Source: Gracilaria vermiculophylla
Lineage: Eukaryota; Rhodophyta; Florideophyceae; Gracilariales; Gracilariaceae
NCBI GenBank assembly: GCA_019155205.2
Contig: JAHNZQ020003148.1
Coordinates: 1,665,172 to 1,687,890 of the forward strand
Direction: 5' to 3'
Length of the DNA stretch: 22,719 bases
The notes beneath the pieces were generated by a model. That model did no database searches. It saw nothing but the letters and a program-made list of their open reading frames with translations, and was not told the DNA's origin. The position numbers were made by a program, and so were the translations under genes. This document shows, one piece after another, positions 1-9,600 of this stretch (its first letter is position 1; each line of letters begins with the position of its first letter).

Positions 1-2
1 GC

Positions 3-1193
3 TTCCATTGCAGCGATGCTACCAGTGCAACAAGGGATGTAGAATATAGAGGTTTTGTTCTCTGACAGGTCGATGTTCTTTCTGTTTTATGTTTCTATCA
101 TTCTACAGCGGCTTATATACCGTTCCCCAAAGCTTCTTTCAGCGCTTCTTCTGTGCTGCCCAATTACATTATCGTGCACCTGGTCTATCCTAACGTCCAA
201 TTACAAGCAGGATAATTTCAATTCCAATAAACATCGTTGCAATCACCCAAGCTGGGACCCTTCACGTCTGCAGAGACAGACGCTTTTAACTCATTAAAGG
301 AGGCTGTCACGTCAGCACCTATCCTATCTCTCCCCCGACATGGGCTACTTTACTCCGTGGATACGGATTCGAGCGACTTCCAAGTCGGTTTTGATCACTT
401 CAAAACAACCCTGGAAGGGGAACGACGACCCATTGGGTATGGATCAGGCTCACTCAATGTCCATGAGCGGAACTATTCCGTCTCGGAGAAGTAATGCCTC
501 GCAGTTGTCTGGGCTCTAGATACTCTACGCCCCTACCTCAAGGGTGTGCACTTCACCGTGTACACAGACCACTCATCGTTACAATGGCTAATGAACATCT
601 CCGATCCGTCAGGCCGCCTCATGCGATGGAGACTCCGCTTAGCGGAATATGACTTCGACGTCATTTATAAGAAGGGCAAGCAGAACACCCAGGCTGGCGC
701 ACTTTCACGCTTACCCACTAGAGAGGAGGCGCTCACAACTGAGAATGATGACATTCCTTGTTTCTTCATGGTGGAAGAGAACCCGGAATGGCCAGAAGAC
801 TGGGAAAAAGACGCTGACTTTGACGAGGTACTCGCTTCAAGCGAGACAACTGAGAAATCCCCGCCTGGGAATTTTGTACCCATCACCCCGGAAGAAATGG
901 TACGAGAACAATTTGGCGACCCCTTTTGCGTAGGGATAAGAGCCGGACTTAACGATGGTAAAGAACTTCCGTTCGAGGTCAACGATAAGGGCTACCTCAT
1001 ACATACCGTCGAAGCCACCCCACAAGTCGTTGAGCCATCCTCCCTACAGTCAAGAGTGATGCACATCTCGCACTTCGCGAAGTTGAGTGGCCATTCAGGT
1101 GGAAGCAAAGTCTACCTCACCTTGCGAAGGGACTTCCACTGGCTCGCCTCGGCGGTGGATTGCTACGCCACGCTGCGATTTTGCGCCGAGTGA
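3..1193 (+). pseudogene. Element A pol: end of RT and RNase H domain
   Basis: The frame used by all later pol domains is already visible at 39-62 as V-E-Y-R-G-F-V-L, which resembles the motif near the end of gypsy RT palms. It is interrupted by a TGA at 63-65 and is unreadable until about 237. From 237 a clear RNase H follows: P-F-T-S-A-E-T-D-A-F, then D-T-D-S-S-D (first catalytic Asp), A-V-V-W-A-L, and Y-T-D-H-S-S-L-Q-W-L (another catalytic Asp). A TAA at 492-494 sits where the family has the catalytic Glu of [S/T]-E-K-E-C-L-A. The tether region to integrase (about 700-1040) is acidic. The HHCC zinc-binding module begins near 1060 (H-I-S-H, S-G-H-S-G-G) and is cut by the TGA at 1191-1193. 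Strong family match; non-functional. Confidence 0.85.
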
Positions 1194-2090
1194 GCTAAGA
1201 ACCAAGTGAAACTTCGGAAGAACACCAAGAAAATGAAGTTGTTCCCTGCAACGGCACCAGTCGAGTTCATCGCTATCGATCTTCTTGGACCACTCCTCAC
1301 AACGAGACGAGGGAACAAGTTTTTACTTGTCGTCACCAATCGCTTCTCGACACTGGTTCGGACTGTCTCTCTTAAGAGGATAACCACATTCACGGTCGCG
1401 AAAGCCTTCGTTATACATTGAATATTGGTATACGGACCTCCAACGGAGTTGTTATCCGACAACGGAAAGCAGTTCGTGTCACGTTTCTCCCAGGATGTCT
1501 GCCGCATCATGGACGTGAACAATTTATTCACTACAACCTACCATCCCCAATTAAATGGGCAGGTTGAACGCTTCAACCGAACGATTCTCGCCTCGCTGCA
1601 TGTATACGATGCTGATCACACCAAATCTTGGAACTTGTACACTGACGCGCTTACCTTTGCGTACGACACGCAAGTTCACCGGGCTAACGTGGTATCGCCA
1701 TTTGAATTGGTGTTGACGCGTATTCCACCCCCTATGCCATTGGAATCCCAAGCAACACTTGGACACTTTCCCTCCATGGGATACTATCGCCAGAAATCGA
1801 AACAGGGGCTAACCCACTTGGTTCCCGCTGCGCGGAAGTCAACGGCGCGTGCTAAAGCGGCATACAAACGAGATTTTGACACTCGCTTGCGAGGAAGTAA
1901 GACCCCGCCTATCAGAACCGGTAACGTCGTCTTCGAAAGGAAGGAGTACTACAACCCCAAACAGGAATAACGTCACAAACTGTCCCCTGTGGCGGACGGA
2001 CCCTTTACGATGATCTCTAGCACTCCCGACACTGTCCTCGTGGAAAAGGGGGATTCGCACGAGCGACTCTCCCGTGACCGGGTTGTACTG
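1194..2090 (+). pseudogene. Element A pol: integrase core and C-terminal domain
   Basis: This continues the same frame as RNase H. The DDE/rve integrase core would insert element cDNA into chromosomes. The first Asp is in F-I-A-I-D-L-L-G-P, the second in L-L-S-D-N-G-K-Q-F, and the Glu in L-N-G-Q-V-E-R-F-N-R-T. The second Asp and the Glu are separated by 35 residues, the classic DD35E spacing. A TGA at 1419-1421 interrupts the core just before Y-G-P-P. The C-terminal part (about 1910-2090) reads G-N-V-V-F, a TAA at 1968-1970, then K-L-S-P-V-A-D-G-P-F, which matches the GPY/F-like end of gypsy integrases. Two stops inside the gene make it inactive. The absence of frameshifts suggests point-mutation decay. 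Confidence 0.88.
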
Positions 2091-3319
2091 GCAACCCCAC
2101 CGTCTGCAGAGGTCGTCCGGGACAAGTCTACTCCCTTTTCAACGGATTCCGCAACGACACTGGTAGCGGGTACATCTGTGGTCGCACAACCTGCCGTACT
2201 ACTGCATTCCACACGGGGTCTCTCAGACATACCTGCTCTGCAAGAAGACCTAGTCTCACCCGGGATAACATGCCTTAGTGGCCACCCCTTTTCAACCCCC
2301 ATGGCTCGCATTGTTACCCGTCTTGCGGGACTTCCGACCAACCTCAAGGGTTCGCGAAACGCCACACCCGTCGCTTCGTCTCAAACGAGGGAGGGAAGCT
2401 GCCGCTCCGTTGGAGCTTCTTTGCCGTCGTCACCGGATTGCACCGCGCAGCACAGGATTGCACCGCAGAGTGGTCCCAGCCACGGCACGACAACCCACCT
2501 GTTTCACAAAGCCTTCCGGAGGGTTTAGAATCGCTGCATGACGCGGGAACCACCGTTGGAAGGGATTCACTTGTGGCATCACCACCACTAGAAGTGGCAC
2601 GCCACCGGGCACTTACGCCCACCACGTTGCGTGCCCAAGATAAGCCTTTTGCGGGAAAGGTTCGAAATGAATCGCTTTCAACGTCTTCTATCGAGGAGGA
2701 TGCTGCAACATTCGCACCCACCGTGAAGAACGGGAAAGAATACCCCAAGATTACGGAACCGGATCCAGGCTTGCCGCAGGCGCGCGGTTGGACCCAGAGT
2801 GCTGGGATGGATGCTGACACAGCTTCCCGTATGACCCCGAGGGAAATGGGCGAAGAACTCGTGGAAAACGGTGATTCCAGCGCGAAAAATTCGCCTAATT
2901 TGGAGAAACCTGGAAAACCGGAAACCACCGGCAACCACGAAGCGCAACGCCAGCAAGGCACGGAGCAGCCGTTGGCGGACACCCTAGAAAGGGAGGGGCA
3001 TCGGAGCAACGCTAACCGCTTTCCATTGCCGGAGTTCCGTGCCCGCGTGCGGGAGGAACAATGGCAGGTGCCACCACCCGCCACGCGCAATACCAATCCC
3101 ATAGGGAAGAGAGCAACTGGACCACCGCAACGGGAAGACCCACGCAGACGTGTAGTACGGGCAGACTACCACGAGAAGGGGACATCATCACCCCGTAGGG
3201 TCAGCGGCGACACGGCGACATCCCACGCAGAATCCTAAGCGAGGGAAACCAACTCTGCCAGGAGGCACTACGCCAGTGAGATGATTACAACCGGACACGG
3301 GCGAAGCGTCTACATATAG
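2091..3319 (+). pseudogene. Element A pol: long linker between integrase and chromodomain
   Basis: About 400 codons separate the integrase C-terminal domain from the chromodomain, much longer than the short spacer of most chromoviruses. The reading frame is that of integrase until about 2440. It then shifts to the frame of the chromodomain, where it stays open from 2438 to the TAA at 3236-3238, with a further TAG at 3317-3319. The translation is rich in Pro, Thr, Ser, Arg and Glu, looks disordered, and shows no domain, Cys/His cluster or membrane segment that I recognise. Its role is unknown; a flexible tether is a plausible inference. Confidence 0.55.
2435..2466. repeat. 20-bp-offset direct repeat causing the pol frameshift
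   Basis: GGATTGCACCGC occurs at 2435-2446 and again at 2455-2466, each preceded by CAC plus one variable base. An insertion of 20 bp shifts the downstream frame by two. That is the change seen between the integrase frame and the chromodomain frame. D-C-T-A is read from the first copy in the upstream frame and from the second copy in the downstream frame. Confidence 0.7.
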
Positions 3320-3523
3320 GAGTATGTCGTGGAGCGCATCGTCGCACACTCATATGAAGAGGAAGGTATCTTGCAGTATCGTGTCCGATGGTACGGGTAT
3401 GGCCCAGAATGGGACACGGAGGAGCCGATCGAATACCTCCCCCGTTCGCAAGCAACCCGATATCATCGGAGCAATAGCACGGCATCGCCGGCGTCGTCGC
3501 TAAGCTATGTACGAGTTGGATAA
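3320..3523 (+). pseudogene. Element A pol: chromodomain
   Basis: The translation begins E-Y-V-V-E-R-I-V-A-H and continues with Q-Y-R-V-R-W-Y-G-Y-G-P-E-W-D-T-E-E-P. This is the aromatic-cage and W-Y-G-Y core of a chromodomain fused to a retrotransposon integrase. The usual D-T-W-E-P reads D-T-E-E-P here, so one of the expected Trp cage residues is replaced. Chromodomains bind methylated histone H3 tails and direct integration into chosen chromatin (known for chromoviruses). It lies in the shifted pol frame, preceded by TAG 3317-3319 and ended by TAA 3521-3523. Confidence 0.85.
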
Positions 3524-3694
3524 GAAGGACCGCTAGCGCGAAAAAGCAAGGGAAGAAGAAGGAATACCCCCCGTTAATGCGGGATCGCAAGAACCGCCAT
3601 TCGAACCAGATCTTTAACACAAGTTCTATCACTAGCTATCAATACTACCGGTACACTGGGATGGGCCAAAAAACATGGGAGCTACCCCGCAGAC

Positions 3695-5613
3695 TTACTG
3701 GTGAGCGCTACCTACACTAGGACGAGGACCACCGCCGAGGCGGTTCGCGACAGCGTCCGACAGCGCGGTGATATCTCCCGAGATTTCGGCATCGCTAAGA
3801 CCAGCCCCGTGTAGAAAACGGGCGATGCCTTCGCCCTCATCAACCTAAGGGACGGGAAACGCCGGAATGACACCAGCCACTAACGGACTCGGACCGGTGG
3901 AAGCCCCAACTAGATTGGAAGCCGCGGAAGCGGAAGGTGCAGCCTTATGAACCGAGAAAGCCGAGAACAACCCCGCTACAGAGCCCCTTGCAGGTGCAGG
4001 AACGCCGATTTCATCACCGACCATGGCCCCCATCCCCGCAGGATCGTCTTCCTCCATGGGGTCCTTCCCAAACTGGGCCTGATGATACTCGTTGGAGTTG
4101 ACGAGCCCTCTCGGGTGTCTGAGTGGGATCACGCGTGGTGCGTCGGGGAGTTCCTCCGCTTCCTGGCGGGTAGGCTCCAGATAGTCCTACGGATCGAAGA
4201 AGATGAAATCGCCTGCCAGGGGAGTGTGACGCCCGGCCCCGGGCCTCGCACCACCATATCCGTCTTGACGACCACTCTGCTCGAAAGGAACTCCGTTTTA
4301 ATGGACACCCTCGATGAAATCGAGCATACTGGGCATCTCATCTTGATTCGTTTCACGTCCGAGGGGAACTCGCATATGCAAGGCCCGAATTTCCGATCGC
4401 ACGGGAGCAAAGTATACCAAAAACGGTATTGATCATAGGCGTCATTGAGGATATAAACCCATGTGCGAACGGCTTACTCGGAAATGACGACGGAACACAG
4501 CCCCGAGCGGGGACCGTTGAGGAGGTAAGAACCCATATAGGTCAATACTGGGGGTAGCTCGACGTAGCATCCCCTGCACACCTCCAGGTTCGCCCACGAC
4601 GTGGAGAGTGGCACGTACCGACCGCGACGGTGAGCTGGTGGGATACGCTCGACCTCCGCGTTTCGATACGGGACAAAATATCCGACTCGAGCTCTCCAAT
4701 GCCTCTCAGAGCGGATGAAGTGATGAAGAAAGAAGGACCAAGATGTTCTGGGGAGATATCTGAACTCCATCCGGAGGATAAGCCTTTCCCAACACAGGGC
4801 ATCTTGTCATGCAACGGGAGAATTCCTCAACGCGAAGGTCTGCAACGCCGCGAGGTGATCGCAGTAGCCCATCTTCCCGCATGTGCGGTATAGCTCGAGG
4901 TCAAGGCGCAGCCCATTCGGAATAGGAAACTTAAACGGAGCCCTATTCTCACTCTGGTACGCGATTCGAACCAAGGCTGCCTGTGCCCTGGCGACAGACT
5001 TTCCCGCGTTGCGGCGAACATGATGGGTCGGGATAGCAACTCTGTTTCGCCAGTCACAGGACGTCATAACGACCGCGGGGAGGTCCTCCAGAAGGGTGTT
5101 CGAGCTGTTAACGTACGCATCGACGACTGCCTCATCGAGGACGGCCAGTGGATGATGGATCCACCGGGCCAGCCTCATCCAGAGGACATGACGCCGATTG
5201 TTTGGATTGAACCCCAGGAGGGATATGTCCGCAGGCCAACTCGGAAGTCCGTCGACAAGAGAGAACCCCGCCATCGGGTACCGCGCGTAAGGCCCCGGAC
5301 CGGGAGTATTTGGATGTTGCGCCGGAACGTTCGCATTCAGATTCCCGCCTTATGAAGAGGGTGGCAGATTACTCTGAGGGAGGGGAACCGACTGGAAGCT
5401 GGTGAAGCTCCCCTATGGTACGTTATTCGAATGGTAGGACACCGCGTTGACGCGCGGCTCGGCAAAATCTTCGTCCAGTATTCGGGATCGATCGGTTTGG
5501 TCAGGTCGTGTGCTCGCGTTCGCGGGTGTACTGGTCTCTGTATCAAAGGGAGAGGGCAAAACGCCATTTCCGGCAGTTCTTTTAAGCGCATTCGCCGACT
5601 TGGGTTCACTCAT
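3695..5613 (-). pseudogene. Convergent antisense ORF of element A, unknown function
   Basis: Reading leftward from an ATG at 5613 (M-S-E-P-K-S-A-N-A-L-K-R), one frame can be followed to about 4200. It then continues in a neighbouring frame to a TAA at 3695-3697, about 640 codons in all. In-frame stops occur at 5413-5415 (TAG), near 5350 (TAA), near 4807 (TGA), near 4474 and at 3845-3847 (TAG), with one frameshift near 4200. Between the stops the translation is strongly protein-like, with Trp/Arg-rich stretches such as W-M-R-L-A-R-W-I-H-H-P and L-Y-R-T-C-G-K-M-G-Y-C-D-H. The N-terminal ~100 residues are Ser/Pro/Thr-rich and the C-terminal ~150 are acidic then Ala/Gly-rich. I find no protease, polymerase, nuclease or envelope motif. 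It lies between pol and the polypurine tract of element A, facing pol. It could be an element-encoded accessory protein, or a gag-like gene of another element inserted there. Confidence 0.6.
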
Positions 5614-5635
5614 CGTTGATGTCGTTCTCCCGTCT

Positions 5636-5646
5636 AAGGAGGGGGA
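5636..5646 (+). promoter_or_regulatory. Polypurine tract of element A
   Basis: The 11-base all-purine run AAGGAGGGGGA ends two bases before the LTR start. In LTR retrotransposons such a tract primes second-strand DNA synthesis and marks the upstream edge of the 3' LTR. Its position and strand show that this LTR belongs to the + strand pol, not to the antisense ORF. Confidence 0.75.
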
Positions 5647-5648
5647 TG

Positions 5649-6440
5649 TGTAGTGCAACGCCTCTCTGCGGGGGATTTGATGGACTTAGTCATATAGACC
5701 GGTGACGCGGGAAGTGTAGCTATGACTGGTAGAATCCTTACATGGTGGGTTGCACACGTGTGATACGGACAGAGCCATGGTACGGTTGGCCATGTTTTGG
5801 GAATGATTATTTAATATTAGTAATTACGGTGGTGCGCTACAGTGCTCGCCACCCTACTTAGTGCGCCGGCGTCGCCTCCGCCGCACCAGTAAACGACGGG
5901 GGCAAGGGTACCCGACCTCGGGTTTGGTTGTAAGTCGCTTCGCCTTCGCGAGCTATACAACTTCGCCTTGGAGGGATAGCGCGAAGGCCACCAACGGCTT
6001 ATCCACCCTGCACATCTATAATAACCCAATCCTGGGATACTTATTACCTCTATTGTCGCATTCGCCCTGTATAGGGATATTTCTCTCGGCAGTGCCGTCC
6101 ATTCCCGAGCCACGTTTGCGACTCACTCCACTCCTTGCTCTTTTTCATTTTCCCCTTTTCTTTTGGGTAGCTTTCCCGCTATCCGCGGCAGTGCCGATAT
6201 CAGGTCGCGACCGCCACACGTGGGACTCGCTCTCCTTCTTGGAGATACCACACTCACCGCTCCTGCGGGCACTCCGGTCTCTAGCTCGACCTTCCTGCGC
6301 AAGTCGCGATGGGCTGATCCCGGTTTTACACCCGGCACGTCGTATCATCCCCTGGAAGGACTCTTTTGCTGGGTCACCTCGTGAGAGGAAGATCCCGAAT
6401 GTCTTCGACGTGTTTTCCTGTCTCCGAGCATTGCACTACA
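5649..6440 (+). repeat. 3' LTR of element A (792 bp)
   Basis: It starts TGTAGTGCAA and ends TTGCACTACA, a perfect 10-bp inverted terminal repeat of the TG...CA type, and follows a polypurine tract. The interior contains a TATTTAAT sequence near 5808 that could serve as a TATA-like element (inference). The last ~130 bp resemble the corresponding end of the solo LTR at 16492-17344 read on its - strand: both have a segment near T-T-A-C-(A/G)-C-C-C-G-G. The partner 5' LTR is outside the window. Confidence 0.75.
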
Positions 6441-7835
6441 ATAGAAGCGAGGGCAATAAGCGGGATGAAAGAAAGCAGGTGTGAAAGGGGAAGTTTAATG
6501 ATGCAATGAGCCTTGAGTGGGGAGGAAGACAACCTGAAGATGGACATTATAGATAGATCTGGGCCGAGATATAAACCTGTACATAACAAATGGTGCTCGC
6601 ACCAAAATTTTATACTTGATACGAGTAGCACATCTCCTTCCGAGGGCCTCTAACTCTGAAGTAAAACGTGATTTGGTATAGTAAAAAGCTGCCTGACAGC
6701 GTGCCAAAATCACATAATTTGTTTATTTGGTACGAACTAATATGCGGTTTGAGGTTTCCGGAGACGGCCAGTATCAGCCCAATTCAGTGCGTTTCAAAAG
6801 TATATGACGGATCGAGAGCACCACATAATATGGTTTTTCTATTGTTATAAACGTAGCCACTACTCTACGTTAAAAATCCATCAATATCGCATCTCAAAAA
6901 GATTTTAAACTTCTTAATCTTCCGCGGTTATGGCCAGAGGCAGTCATATTACATTTTCAGAACAGCATTGAATTTTTCAATATATAGTAGAGGAATACAA
7001 TGTGTTCTGAGACGCTGAAAACAACTCGGCCGTTGATTGCATTCCATATCATCTCTTCTGACAAACCCAGCAAATTAAAGGTCTAAACGTTGCCCCACAT
7101 GCCCATAACTTCTACAATCAGCTCCTGAAAAGCGTTTCAAGCGCGAACTCTGGCTTGAAAGTCTCTCGTGCACAAATTATACAAGATTTTGGCCGAAATA
7201 AGTCTTGAAAATAGCAGTTTATACCGCAATTACCAAGAAACATTCATAAAAATTAGTTACTTTTGAAAAAAAAATTGTTCTGAATGACCACCATAAAAAA
7301 AATTTGGATGCATGGTGTGTTCAGTAGGCTTGATGGAAAGATGATTAGAAAAAAGACAATTTTTCAGGTGAGAAAACGTTTAATTTGGAGGGATAAGATT
7401 GTTCCAAATATGATTGGCTTTATCTCAGCATATGAAATAGGATTTACACATCCAGACATTTCGGTATAGCTTCTGTTCTGGTGTTTTCAGGAATGTTAAA
7501 AAAAGGTACAGACTGTTATAGAACCACACGACATGCTTAGAAATGTCAAAAAAAGAACAAATGAACCTTTACTATACGCCTAGAAAATTGGGTTTGACAA
7601 AATCGAAGCCCGAAAATAGTTTCAAAAACATTTCTATATGACAAACACATCTGTACTTTGAGACACTAAATGGTTTAGTGTGAATCTTTTTTGCGGTGTA
7701 ACGCTGATGTAACGTATTTACATCGCAGTGATGTAGCTTTCTACAGTTGAAACAGTGATAGATTTCCAGCAATCCTTTTTACAGTTTTTGAGTTCAAAAG
7801 TTGTCTGTTACAGCCTTTCATGCGCATAACCCATC
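6441..7835. other. AT-rich unassigned sequence
   Basis: Composition changes within a few hundred bases after the LTR to clearly AT-rich DNA with many A and T runs. Short ORFs are present (for example 7284-7469 and, on the - strand, 7572-7772) but none has a recognisable family. The - strand segment around 7570-7770 lies where the catalytic core of the neighbouring Tc1-like relic would be expected. I see only vague resemblance there and do not call it. Confidence 0.6.
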
Positions 7836-8177
7836 CTAACCAGCAATTTCCGAACGTTTGAATGTTTGAATAAATGTGCGTTCTTCATATTCTTCCATAT
7901 AGTTGTGTTTGAAACGTTGAGATTGGTATTCATTCCAATTTTGTGCAAAACACTTTTCCTTTCTCGAATCCCTTTTAATTTCTCTTTTTTCTGCTAGACT
8001 GCGGTATTTTGGGCGTGGAAGAGATCGTTTTGATCCATAGATAGTCGAGGTTTTGAGGAAATATGTAATTTTAACTCTAGAGTGCTTCAGTTTTTGGACA
8101 ATAGCACTGCTATAGTTTGGCTTGGCGTTTAACTTGTTCATTTGAAGTTGTTTTTTTTGGAAAGTTGAGAACCCCAA
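7836..8177 (-). pseudogene. Tc1/mariner-like transposase N-terminal relic
   Basis: A 113-codon ORF begins M-G-F-S-T-F-Q-K-K-Q. It contains K-L-K-H-S-R-V-K-I-T-Y-F-L-K followed by I-Y-G-S-K-R-S-L-P-R-P-K-Y-R-S-L-A-E-K-R. This is the pattern of the paired helix-turn-helix DNA-binding region of Tc1-like transposases: S-R-x-x-I-x-x-F-L-K, Y-G, G-R-P-x-x-L-S, with R-P but not the Gly kept here. No DDE core follows on this strand that I can read. It is therefore a 5' fragment of a dead copy, oriented opposite to the relic at 9601-10194. The assignment is by motif pattern only. Confidence 0.5.
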
Positions 8178-9600
8178 GTCTGTCTTTGTGAAAGGATTCT
8201 ACACAGACAATGTGCAAAAACTAGCCTTCAGTACAATTTTGGCGCACGTTTTAGAGGCAATATGATTTAGGAAACAAATTATACTCCTAATACTGCATTA
8301 CCTGAAGATACCTTGAATTCTGAAGGCTAAAAAGTGTTTTCCACAACTTGTTTTTGCCATTCTTGTATTATATGCATGGATTCAAATTTATTTTCATGAC
8401 AATAACACTGCAGTGCACACTTCTCAACTGGAGAAAGAGTTGTTCCAAAAGCTTGGCATAAATTTCATGCGGAGTCCAGTGTAATCATTGGATTTAAACT
8501 CCTTCGAAAATGTATGGCGTTTATTAACTAGGATGTTTTATGGGCGAGGCTGGCAGATTAATACGGTTTTTGATTTCAAATCTGGTTTTTAAAATTGCTG
8601 GGAAACTGTTAACATCTTAAATATCGATATTTACAAAAACGTGATGCCAAAGCATTGAATTATTTTCCTCCGGCAAAAAGAAGCAATATCATATATTAAA
8701 GAAAAAAAATACCAGTTTTAAGAAGAATGTCTTATCATTTTGAAACTAATTTTGACCTTGACATTTTTGAAAAACTCGTTTGCATGAGACTGCACTTCTA
8801 AAATTGATGATTCTCATCAAAAGGCCAGCTTTTCTACGCTTTTCAGACAGAATTCAGATCTTTCACACTTAAAACAACATACACAAGTATGAAGCAAGAG
8901 TGCAAACCCCAAAATATTACTTATGGTCAAACTGGTTTCCTCTCTCTAAAACACGACTGCACAGCACAGTACTATACATAAACAAATTATTGAAACACAT
9001 TTTGAATTGTTGATGAAAAAATCTACGCACCAGTACAAGAAGACGTTTGCATAATTTAGCTGTTCAAATGGATAGATACACTCTAAGTGACCATAATATA
9101 TTTAATTATAAATGGGTAGTTAACCTCGCGTGCATTTTTATCTTTATAAATTAGATTCTCTGGCAATAGTAAATCATGTTTAATCTAAAACTGCAGTCTC
9201 ATCACGGGATGAGGTAAGCAGTTTTTTGACGAAAACAAGAACAAATAAAGCACTATTTGTCTGCTTGGGAGGCGCTCAAGATATTTCCTAAGCTTGAAAA
9301 AGCTTTAAGACAGTTTTGTTTGTAAACTATCTGACGGATCAAAAAAATCTATAGAACGTATCAAAGTCCAGAATGGCCATAAACAATGCACCTATTGCGA
9401 GGCGTGTTATGCGTTAGGCTGAGAAGACATCAAATTCGGGGGTTTTGATTCGCCACGTACGAGTTTTGCTTTTCCATTCTTTTACTACTCCGATTACATT
9501 GTATCAAAATCCGAATGAAAACTATAAAAAGAAAACATGTACTTTTTTACTTACATAAAATCAAAAACAATTAAGTATGGAACGGGCTTGAAAACATTTT
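8178..9600. other. AT-rich unassigned sequence
   Basis: No ORF of useful length and no recognisable motif lies in most of this stretch. Its right part (about 9430-9600) should hold the N-terminal half of the + strand Tc1-like transposase, but it is too decayed to read. A candidate left inverted terminal repeat lies at 9077-9098. Confidence 0.55.
9077..9098 (+). repeat. Candidate left terminal inverted repeat of the Tc1-like relic
   Basis: TACACTCTAAGTGACCATAA resembles the reverse complement of 10198-10223 (TACAACTCTTTACACTG followed by CCATTATAC). Shared blocks are TACA, CTCT, a TG and CCAT-ATA, with small gaps. Together they would delimit an element of about 1.15 kb around the transposase. 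Similarity is imperfect and judged by eye. Confidence 0.3.

Larger units (their letters stand above)
1..6440 (+). mobile_element. Ty3/gypsy chromovirus, 3' part (element A)
   Basis: This is the downstream portion of an LTR retrotransposon whose 5' LTR, gag, protease and most of RT lie left of the window. On the + strand it contains the last trace of RT, RNase H, integrase, a long linker and a chromodomain. A convergent ORF on the - strand, a polypurine tract and an LTR follow. The order RT-RNase H-integrase-chromodomain is that of chromoviruses in the Ty3/gypsy group (known family layout). The copy is dead: pol has at least five in-frame stops and one frameshift. The right boundary at 6440 rests on the inverted LTR termini TGTAGTGCAA and TTGCACTACA. 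No second LTR is available to confirm it. Confidence 0.85.

Noticed and set aside
39..2090. Alternative genetic code to explain stops in pol of element A
   Set aside because: Stops seem to replace different residues (apparently Glu, Trp, possibly Cys), and element B has TAA and TAG at apparent Trp positions too. Decay is the simpler explanation.
2344..3102. 252-codon ORF on the - strand opposite the linker of element A
   Set aside because: Its composition is what the antisense of a GC-rich coding region gives. The + strand frame connects on both sides to known pol domains, so the - strand ORF is treated as a shadow.
4129..4432. + strand ORF 3947-4432 over the end of the antisense gene
   Set aside because: The - strand frames here connect to the longer antisense reading frame, and the + strand ORF connects to nothing.
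5861..6484. 207-codon + strand ORF across the end of the element A LTR
   Set aside because: It spans the LTR boundary into flanking DNA and has no recognisable domain.
7572..7772. Possible DDE core of the - strand Tc1-like relic
   Set aside because: Only a vague resemblance to the D-L-N-P-I-E-N region, and no D-E-K or D-N-A-x-x-H motif found; not enough to call.
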